Source: Plotosus lineatus (lineage: Eukaryota > Chordata > Actinopteri > Siluriformes > Plotosidae). From it: a stretch of 64,000 nucleotides of DNA. This document shows, in pieces, positions 56,724-64,000 of this stretch. The position numbers and the translations under genes were made by a program. The notes under the pieces were generated by a model that saw only the letters and a list, made by a program, of their open reading frames with translations, ran no database searches and had not been told where the DNA came from. The stretch is taken from NCBI GenBank assembly GCA_024760905.1, contig CM045729.1, positions 1,206,001-1,270,000 on the forward strand, given 5' to 3'. How positions within the stretch are numbered: the stretch's first letter is position 1; every line of letters begins with the position of its first letter.

Positions 56724-57154
56724 CACACACACATAATGTGATGACATTCAAAAGCCATCAGACAAAATCAAAATGAACCTTTTGGAACAAAATAAATAAA
56801 GTCACTTATACGCAACACAACAACTAAAATGATAAAATACAGTTTATCACTGTGTCAGAAAAAGTTCTATGGGAAAATAAACTAATATGTTTAAGAAAAT
56901 ACTGTTATGATAAGAATCATGAAGACCCTGAAAAAATAAAAATTTAATAATCTTAAAAAATTAGTAAAAACAACAAGAATACAAAGGTCACGTGCTTATA
57001 AAGTAATGTTATCGAAGTTACATGGTCTGTGATCATATGGATACCTGTAGGTGTTATGAAATTTAACAATTAACAATGGAACATAGCAGTAAAATGGCTT
57101 TGTTTCATGATAACTGAGATATGAGGCGTCAGGTCGGGTGAGGAATAATAAAGT
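56724..57154. other. AT-rich non-coding, no recognised feature
   Basis: Nothing recognised. Confidence 0.5.
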
Positions 57155-57632
57155 TAGTTGACCTAACCTACCTGGGCCAACCTAATGCTCTCATGGTGGC
57201 CCAGTTGCTTCAAAGGCAGATATGGACTGATAGTGATTCTGGTCCTCATCAGCCACTGACCAGGCCGGGTTACTTCAGTGAGTATGGGTTTAGGCGGCTT
57301 CCGGTGGTACCCCCCCGGCCTGGCGCCGCCAGCAGCTATTGCCACCAGACCATATAATCACTCCTTCCCCCATACTGGTATGCAGCTCCAGGTCCATATG
57401 GCTTTGCTTGCTTTTTCTGCTGCTTCTCCAATTCTCCTCAGGGCTCTACTTCTCTCTCCTCCTATTCCAATTGCCTTGAGGAAGGCCGCCATGGAAGCAG
57501 CCGGGAAGCCCGGCAGCCAACCTCTCCTGTCCAGACCTGGACTGCCCAGCCATTTCTTTTTCCCTCAATCTCCAGTGTTATATACTTGTTTCTTTTCAGC
57601 TCCCCTGAGATCCCTCATTTGGCACTGTCAGC

Positions 57633-58295
57633 TCAATAACCCCATCCTCTTTTAGTGCTATTTGACAACAGCAACATAGCCGGTCTGAGGTTTGTCTCTG
57701 CCACTTTCTCTGGGACCTTGAGTTTCTTATCCAGGTCACCTAAGAGGTGCCAGTCTGCTGCCCCATCCAAATAGTTACCTGCTGATTGTTGGGTCTTTGC
57801 TTTGGGTTTTTCTCCTTGCTTCACAAAGGTGATCCCACCACTTTCCCTTGACCTTGGGGATGCGTTGTTGTTTCTTCTTCTTTCTTCGACGCACTGGGCT
57901 ATCTCTCTCAAGACTTGATCGTGGCGCCACTGGTATCTCCCTTGTGCTAATGCCAACTTGCATCCACTTAATGTGTGGGAGAGAGTCCCCTTTTCTCCAC
58001 ATAAATCACACGATCCCTCTGTGCCAAACCAGGTCTTTTTATTCTGTGGTGTCGGTAGCAGGTCGTACACTGCCTTTACCAGAAACTTGAATCTGTTTTC
58101 TGGCATGTTGACCACATCTCTGTGGCTCAACTTCCTCTCCGGTACCGCCCATCTCATATGTGCCCCCTGCTTGATCAGTCCCATCATTTTCGCCCTTCTC
58201 CTGTCCTCTTCTGCCTCCCTCACTTTCTCCACCACCATAGTTCTCCTTTCTTTCTTGGAACTGGTGCTGTAGTATCTTTTGGGATTTACTCCCAA
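57633..58295 (-). pseudogene. RLE-LINE CCHC finger and endonuclease start
   Basis: 220 codons: WAVPERKLSHRDVVNMPENR, CDLCGEKGTLSHTLSGC (CX2CX7HX4C), QGRYQWRHDQVLREIAQCVE, DWHLLGDLDKKLKVPEKVAE and TNLRPAMLLLSNSTK. After a frameshift near 57645 VIELTVPNE follows. In this class RPD...ELTVPWE forms the nuclease core. Here Ala replaces the Asp after RP and Asn the Trp before Glu, so activity is unlikely. Confidence 0.65.
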
Positions 58296-58301
58296 ACCCT
58301 C

Positions 58302-58814
58302 TCACCCCCTGTTGGAAATCCCAATTATCTCTTCTGTCTTCAGTCTAGTTTTTGCCTCCCTTATGTTTTCTTGTGTAGTGGCTTTCCTTCCCCCATCCAC
58401 TGCCAACCTTGCTCTTCGGACACATGGATCCTCTGCTTCCTCCAGTGTTGTCAGGAATCTTGCCTTTGCAGCCTTCACCTCTTCTGTTAGCTCAGTGAAA
58501 GGCAATTGTTGCTTCCCTGATGTTGTGTATAGGCAATCTGCCGACAGTGACCGAGGGAGCCCACGCCATTTTTTTTTTAATTTATCAGTTATTTTCCCCT
58601 GCATCTCACTCACTTTAGTCTCTGGAATCTGTTACCTGGTGAGTGGCCATATCAGTCTTGGGAGAAGCATATGTTGGACCAACCAGGCTTCGAATTTTCT
58701 TGGAACCCTGCAGTTTTCCAGCTTCTTCAAGCTTCTCTTCACTTCTTCCAAGGTTTCTTTTGTTTGTTCCCATTCAGTCAATGTCTTGTTGTAGACTTTC
58801 CCCAAGTATTTCAC
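58302..58814 (-). pseudogene. RLE-LINE thumb/linker pieces
   Basis: 58814-58632 (MKYLGKVYNKTLTEWEQTKE, RVPRKFEAWLVQHMLLPRLI) and 58613-58302 (KLKKKWRGLPRSLSADCLYT, EVKAAKARFLTTLEEAEDPC). The order fits the post-RT region; separated by one frame change. Confidence 0.6.
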
Positions 58815-58862
58815 AGATTTTTCTGAAACAGAAGTTATGGGGTTTCCGCTGATGACTGGCTT

Positions 58863-59654
58863 TCAATTGCTCACTTGGCCTTTGATTATCACCAGACTTC
58901 TGCATTTCTCTGGTCGCACTGCCATTGCTGCCCACTCCAGTTTGTCTGCCAGATTCTCCAAGAGATACTCTGTCTGCACTAAATTTTCCATGGTAGTTAC
59001 TATGTCATCCATGAACAGTCTACTATTGGTTTGTTGCTGCCCTGATTCTGTCTTTGGCCCTTTTGTTTCTTTCTTTGCTGATGCCACCAGCATTGTCATT
59101 GCCAAAGCAAACAGAATCACACTCAGTGTGCAACCAGTTATAATGCCTTTCTCCAGCTGTTGCCACTCTGTGGTGAATGCTTTTGTTGTGAAGCGTATCT
59201 TCACATCTGAGTACGACTCTACCAGCTTGCTCACTTCTTCTGGAACATGTGCTCTCTGGAGTGCTGTCATGATCAGACTGTGTGGAATCGTACCGTAGGC
59301 ATTGGCTATATCTAGCCATGTTAACACCAAGTCCTTTCTCCCCGCCTTTACCTCTCTGATGAGTTGTGACAGGATGGCTGTGTGTTCCATGCACCCTGAT
59401 ACATCTGGAACTCCTCCTTTCTGTATGGATGTGTCTATGCACTTGTTAACTATGGTGTATTTGGTCAGCCTTTCTGCTTTCATCGCAAAGTACAGCTTGC
59501 CTTCCACATTTAACAGTGAAATTGTTCTGAACTTGTCTACTACTGTGGCTCCTTCTTCTTTGGGGATGAATACTCCCTCTGCTTTCCTCCATGTCATGCT
59601 GATACTGTTCTTTCTCCACATCCCCTTTAAATAGCCCCACAGGAGCCTTGCCAC
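58863..59654 (-). pseudogene. RLE-LINE reverse transcriptase, FMDD box
   Basis: 263 codons: WRKAEGVFIPKEEGATVVDK, FRTISLLNVEGKLYFAMKAE, LTWLDIANAYGTIPHSLIM (first Asp), LEKGIITGCTLSVILFALAM (TGCTLS in place of PQGSVLSP), SRLFMDDIVTTM (Met-Asp-Asp for usual Ala-Asp-Asp) and AAMAVRPEKCRSLVII. All motif positions are filled and there is no stop in this section. It ends at a frame break near 58862. Confidence 0.75.
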
Positions 59655-59729
59655 TCCTGGACATCTCTTGTAGACAAGGTATGGAACCCCATTTGGACCT
59701 GGAGCAGACTTGTTCCTTGCCTTCCGTGA

Positions 59730-60299
59730 TCAGTTGCTGAATTCTTTCCAGGTTGGCAAGCTGTTGTCAAATTCTACCTGTGGCTGTTTGTACTTAACAA
59801 GGCCCTCTGGGGTACTCCTTTCCTCCTTCCTGTTCTCGTCACCATGTGCCTTCTTCAGGTGATGTTCCACTTCTTCTTTGCTGCTTTGTAGGTTCCCCGT
59901 TAACCTGGGAGCCATTAAGTTTCTGGCAAACTCAAATGGCTGACTCAGGAAGGCATTGCAGTTTTTTACAAACTTCTTCCTTCCCTTCCTCAATGTTTCT
60001 GCTCTTTTTGCAAGTCTTAATTCCTTGATTTTGTCCTCTTGCAATTGCTTCACTGCTTCCCTTTCACTTTCCTCTACATTCCTGTAGGTTTCCTTCATTT
60101 TGTTGATCTCCTCTCTTAGTCTCTTACACTTCTCTTGTCTTTTTGATGGTCCTTTTGTTTGGGCTTTCTCCTTTGTTTTCTTTTTCTTCACCCCAAATCT
60201 CTCCCGGCATAAAGTGTAGATTAGCATTGGATGACCTATTGCCTTGCTTTCTGGGGATGAGCCCTGAAATTTCAGTATTTCTATTAAGACCTGATCCAA
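59730..60299 (-). pseudogene. RLE-LINE N-terminal region
   Basis: 189 codons: LIYTLCRERFGVKKKKTKEK, strongly charged segment with EEINKMKETYRNVEESERE and KQLQEDKIKELRLAKRAETL (probable coiled coil), NCNAFLSQPFEFARNLM and PEGLVKYKQPQVEFDNSLP. The charged part may bind nucleic acid. No zinc finger or Myb motif seen, though the true N-terminus may lie above 60300 in another frame. Confidence 0.6.
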
Positions 60300-60420
60300 T
60301 TTCTCCCACTCTGGACTATTTGCCTTGGGCCAATCTATTATCTCCTTTCTTTCATCACATTCTTCTCTTGCACCGTTTTTTACTCTGTTTTGTACTACTC
60401 TCAGCCTGAAAATATTTTGG

Positions 60421-60564
60421 GTAGAGGATCAACACTTGGTAAACCATAGAGTTTATTGTATATTGTGTATATATTACACATGATACAATATATTGTGAGA
60501 TTTTAAACGGAAAAAAAAAAAACAATAGCATCATACATTGTATTTAGCATCAACCCCCCCACCC
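60421..60564. other. no recognised feature; A run and C-rich run
   Basis: TATATTGTGTATATATTACA palindromic AT segment, an A run near 60512, and CCCCCCCACCCCCACCCCC near 60553. Confidence 0.5.
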
Positions 60565-60712
60565 CCACCCCCAGTGCAGCTGATTGGGTTATCAAAGGTG
60601 GGCCATGTCTCTCACTGTCTAGGGTGAGCGGCATGAAAAAGAACCATTGCTGACTTTCATAAAGAGTAGGCTGTAAAGCCATTGGCGTGTTTCTGGGGAC
60701 AAGTAGCAAGCG
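60565..60712 (+). mobile_element. SINE-A core fragment
   Basis: CAGTGCAGCTGATTGGGTTA, CCATGTCTCTCACTGTCTA and AGAGTAGGCTGTAAAGCCAT, the unique core of SINE-A. Head and tail are missing. Confidence 0.65.
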
Positions 60713-61060
60713 TTCCCCTTGCATCCCGGTTAATCTTCTCTGGAAAAGACCAATTGCTACATCACCCTATGGGGATAAGATATGATGATGATGACCATCA
60801 ACCCAATCTATATGAAATTTTACAAGAGCATTTAGTAAGATTAAAGAGATTTCATAGGATGATGATATATCCAGATTTCTCAATTTAAGTCACTGATAAT
60901 ATTGATATTGAGGTATATCAGACTTTGTAATTAGTATATAGAACTATAGCTTACATAGTCAGAGATCAGTCACATTACACACACATGGGTAAGTTAGCTT
61001 GGTTAGTCCATGGACTGTTCAGCCTGTGATAAGTTGATTATCACCTTGAGTCTTGTTTTC
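60713..61060. other. no recognised feature
   Basis: A 68-codon frame with an Asp-rich stretch (YDDDDHQP) is open here but is not recognised and has no support as a gene. Confidence 0.4.
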
Positions 61061-61617
61061 TGTACTATGTGGATTGATGCCGAATGGTTGTTATGGAGAG
61101 TAATGCTGATTGGTTGTTATATAGAGTTATGTTGACTGGCTGATATGTGGAATGATGCTGTTTCATTGTTATGTAGTATGCTGCTGATTGGTTGGTATAG
61201 AAATGATGTTGATTGGTTGTGATGCAGTCTGGTGCTTGTTATGTGGAGTGGTGTTGATTTTTTTCTGATGATAAGTTCTGCTAATTGGTTATGAAATTAT
61301 GTTGGTTGGTTGTGATGCAGATTGATGCTGATTAGTTGTTATGTGGACAGAGGTTGGTTATTTGTGATGTAGAGTTATGCTGATTGGTATGTTATGTGCA
61401 GTGATACTGATTGGTTGATATATGGACTGATGCTGATTGGTTGTGATGTAGAGTGATGCTGATCAGTAGTTTTGTATAGTAATTCTTACTGGTTGTTATG
61501 TGAAATGATGCTGATTGGTTGTGATGTAGCATGATACTGTTTGGATGTTAGGAAATGATTGTGACTGGATGTTTTGTGGACTGATGCTGATTGGTTGTTA
61601 TGTGGACTGATGCTGAT
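61061..61617. repeat. degenerate minisatellite, ~26-bp unit
   Basis: About 20 diverged units around TGATGCTGATTGGTTGTTAT plus GTGGAC, with point changes and small indels. GATTGGTTGT recurs many times, giving repeated ATTGG boxes. Confidence 0.85.
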
Positions 61618-62100
61618 GGCAGTGCTTGTTCTGATGTTTTTGCAGAACATGGTTAAATTTTGAAATCTTTTCAGGATATTCACTTTTATCAAGTGTGTGA
61701 ATCTATAGAATTACGTTTATGCTCTGAACATTTTTATTTTGGTAAGTTACCATTTTTGAGCTAAAGTGCAATGCATGAAAGATGAAAAGTTTTAAAAGCT
61801 TCTGGTTCAGTGCTGTTAAACAGCCGAAGAAGGCGAGTGAGAGGAGATGGTGTGTCACATGTTTGTTCATTTCCACCTGGAGGTGAAGGTGTGAGCAGCT
61901 GCACTGTCATATTTAGTTAATAGGAATCATGTTCAAGATGTGTGTTGACTTTTGAGTCACATCTGTTCATAAACCCCCCCACCCCCACACACGACCCTCC
62001 ACTTACCATTACTGTGAGTGTGCTCTGTGATTTTACACTGAGTTTGTGTTCCAGTAGACATTCTGTGTAGGACTGTATTGTTATCTATTTACAGCTGGTG
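61618..62100. other. no recognised feature
   Basis: Single-copy-looking sequence without recognised gene. Confidence 0.45.
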
Positions 62101-62528
62101 GATATAACATAACATAACATAACATAACATGAGTGGTGAGAACAGGCCATTCAGCCCAACTAAGCTCACCATTGTCCTATTCTAAAGTGACTCTAACCTT
62201 AAAGACGCACCATGTCTAGATGGTATCCAGCACTAGATCAAGTCTGCTTTTGAAGACTTGTAAGGTTTCTGCTTCGACAACGTGGTTAGGCAATCTATTC
62301 CACACTGAAATTACCCTCTGCGAGAAAAAATATTTCCTAATATTTGTGCTAAATTTACCCTTGAATAACTTCCATTTATGACCCCTAGTTCTACTTACAG
62401 AACTTGGCCTAAGTAATCGGGCATAGTTGACTTTATTAATCCCCTTAAGATACTTAAAGACCTCAATCAGATCACCTCTAATTCTCCTTTTTTGAAGACT
62501 GAAAAGGTTTAGGATCCTCAGCCTCTCC

Positions 62529-62723
62529 TCATAGGATTCCTTTTATACCCGGAATTAGCTTTGTTGCTCTTCTCTGAACTTTTGAGAGTCTCGATGTCTT
62601 TTTCAAGTATGGTCCCCAGAACTGTACACAATACTCTAAATGTGGTCTAACCAATGTGTTATACAAGAGAAGGACAACATCTTTAGATCTATACTCAATA
62701 CTCCTGGCTATGTAACCCACCAT
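62529..62723 (-). pseudogene. CR1 C-terminal piece
   Basis: VLLLYNTLVRPHLEYCVQFW and KVQRRATKLIPGIKG, the conserved CR1 C-terminus, frame-shifted from the RT. Confidence 0.8.
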
Positions 62724-63724
62724 CCTATTTGCCTTTTTACTGCTAACGCACAGTGGCTAGTACCAGTGAGGGACTGGTCAACCATCACACCCAGATCCTT
62801 TTCCTGAGAGGAACATTCTAGTTTTAAACCTCCCATGAAATACTCCTGTCTAATGTTTTTATTCCCTACATGTAGAACTTTACATTTAGCGACATTGAAT
62901 TTCATTTGCCATGTATCTGCCCAAATTCGAAGTCTATCCAAATCGTCCTGAATAACCTTAGTAGACTCCACACTATTTGCCAAACCGCCCAGTTTAGTAT
63001 CGTCAGCAAATTTCACCAATGTGCTCTCAATGTCCCTATCAAGGTCATTAATGTAGATGAGGAAGAGCAAGGGTCCCAACACAGATCCCTGAGGGACTCC
63101 ACTTCCCACAATTCCTTGCTCAGATGAAATCCCTCCAACCACAACTCTCTGTGTTCTGTCCTGTAACCAGTTCTTAATCCACTCCAGAATACCTCCTACA
63201 ATTCCAACAGACCTCGTTTTAAAAATGAGTCTCTCATGTGGTACTGTATCAAATGCTTTTTGAAAGTCCAAATAAATAATGTCATAGGCCCTACTCTGAT
63301 CATAAGTATTTGTGGCCTCCTCAAAGAATTCCAAAAGGTTTGTCAGGCATGACCTACCCTTGCGAAAACCATGTTGGCTATCCTTCAGGATGTTATTATG
63401 CTCAAGAAATGACTCAAGCTTGTCTTTTATGATAGATTCCAGTATTTTGCACGCTATGCAAGTAAGACTGACAGGCCTGTAATTGCCTGGCTCTGTACGA
63501 TCCCCTTTCTTATATATTGGTATAATGATACCCTGTTTCCAATCATTTGGAATTTCTCCAGTCACTAATGACTGCCTAAAAATAACCAACAGTGGTTTAG
63601 AGATGATCTCACAAACCTCCCTGAGCACCCTAGGGTATAACCCATCTGGGCCTGCTGCCTTATTTGTCTTAAGTTTACGCAGCTTGTCCAATACTTCATT
63701 TTCTCCAAATTCAATTTCTGCCAA
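62708..63724 (-). CDS. CR1-type reverse transcriptase, core intact
   Basis: 338 codons: LKTNKAAGPDGLYPRVLREV, PIYKKGDRTEPGNYRPVSLT, QHGFRKGRSCLTNLLEFFEE, YLDFQKAFDTVPHERL (first Asp), [32 protein letters not shown] (Asp pair) and QMKFNVAKCKVLHVGNKN. All RT motifs are present without stops. It ends by frameshift at QIGWWVT and continues in another frame (62723-62529). Confidence 0.85.
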   Translation of the reverse strand: MAEIEFGENEVLDKLRKLKTNKAAGPDGLYPRVLREVCEIISKPLLVIFRQSLVTGEIPNDWKQGIIIPIYKKGDRTEPGNYRPVSLTCIACKILESIIKDKLESFLEHNNILKDSQHGFRKGRSCLTNLLEFFEEATNTYDQSRAYDIIYLDFQKAFDTVPHERLIFKTRSVGIVGGILEWIKNWLQDRTQRVVVGGISSEQGIVGSGVPQGSVLGPLLFLIYINDLDRDIESTLVKFADDTKLGGLANSVESTKVIQDDLDRLRIWADTWQMKFNVAKCKVLHVGNKNIRQEYFMGGLKLECSSQEKDLGVMVDQSLTGTSHCALAVKRQIGWWVT

Positions 63725-64000
63725 ATGAGCTTGAGAATTGACAATTTCCTCCGGCCAAATAAAAGTCCCCTCTGTAGTGAAATTGTCAACAAAGTAACCA
63801 TTAAGAGTATCAACTATGTCCTTGTTCTCATACAGCAGTGATCCATCTTCATTCTTTATGCACTGGATTTCAACTTTACCTTCTCTTTTCCTGTTACAGT
63901 ACTGAAAAAGCGCTTAGGATTACATTTCGCTCCTTCTGCAATTTGTCTTTCGTACTGCCTCCTAGCATTCCTCAGTTCTTTTTACCTTAGCTCGCATATT

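Larger units (their letters stand above)
57155..60420 (-). mobile_element. RLE-class LINE (R2/NeSL/Hero-like), degraded
   Basis: A single-ORF-like arrangement on minus: basic coiled-coil-like N-terminal part (60299-59730), RT (59654-58863), thumb and linker (58814-58302), CCHC finger plus start of endonuclease (58295-57633), and endonuclease remainder in other frames down to about 57160. No APE-type endonuclease is found. The finger and VIELTVP motif after RT are the order of restriction-like-endonuclease LINEs. Insertion target not identified. Confidence 0.65.
62101..64000 (-). mobile_element. CR1-type LINE, 5' part beyond window
   Basis: The 3' end is at 62101 with a (TATGT)n-type pentanucleotide tail (ATAAC on plus). 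Minus strand upward: C-terminus, RT, then linker text to the edge (VEIQCIKNEDGSLLYENKDI, GYFVDNFTTEGTFIWPEEIV) with a frame break near 63890. Wording is that of vertebrate CR1. Confidence 0.85.

Noticed and set aside
60682..60888. 68-codon frame with DDDDH stretch
   Set aside because: No recognisable protein, starts in a SINE fragment, no splice or promoter support.

Overview
The window is vertebrate, most likely ray-finned fish, nuclear DNA. Reasons: dense CA/GT, CT/GA and TA microsatellites, many copies of an RTE-clade LINE with the RT and 3' end typical of fish genomes, several other LINE clades, Tc1-like, hAT and Harbinger DNA transposons, tRNA-derived SINEs and an endogenous retrovirus. 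No complete host gene was recognised. One weak exon candidate lies at 25150-25371. All clade names come from recognising protein motifs by eye; no database search was run.

Layout. 1-5412 (minus strand) is an endogenous retrovirus (ERV) cut by the left window edge. It has a 527-bp 5' LTR, an 18-nt primer site matching the 3' end of tRNA-Trp, a leader with five 29-bp repeats, a collapsed gag, a broken protease, a complete pol frame (RT, RNase H, integrase) and env scraps. It sits in a Tc1-like transposase remnant (5413-5620). 5640-14532 is LINE debris: a LINE tail, RTE copy A split by LINE-X, a Ty3/gypsy scrap, and RTE copies B and C. 14533-27067 is mostly non-coding, with a 307-bp hAT MITE, SINEs, RTE copy D and long microsatellites. 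27068-32236 alternates (TA)n tracts with RTE copies E, F and G and a second LINE-X copy. 32237-38086 holds SINEs, microsatellites, an L2-like fragment, the 176-bp RTE copy H and another LINE fragment.

38089-41865 is a Tc1-like element with long terminal inverted repeats and an L2-like LINE inside it. 42421-43789 is a second, DD34E Tc1-like element. 44842-56636 is the most structured part: RTE copy I meets a Harbinger fragment, followed by a fold-back and then a four-level nest. RTE-J (minus) contains LINE-M (plus), which contains RTE-K (plus), which contains LINE-N (plus). Two of these insertions keep exact target-site duplications (12 and 17 bp). 57155-60420 (minus) is a degraded LINE of the restriction-like-endonuclease class, with an FMDD reverse-transcriptase box, a CCHC finger and an ELTVP-type motif. 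61061-61617 is a degenerate minisatellite, and 62101-64000 (minus) is a CR1-type LINE running off the right edge.

The parts interact as a mobile-element community. RTE copies, recent by their TSDs and few lesions, dominate. The SINE-A family looks like an RTE parasite: a tRNA-like head joined to pieces of both the RTE 5' and 3' ends. Everything recognised has at least one disabling lesion except the pol frame of the ERV and the partial CR1 frame.
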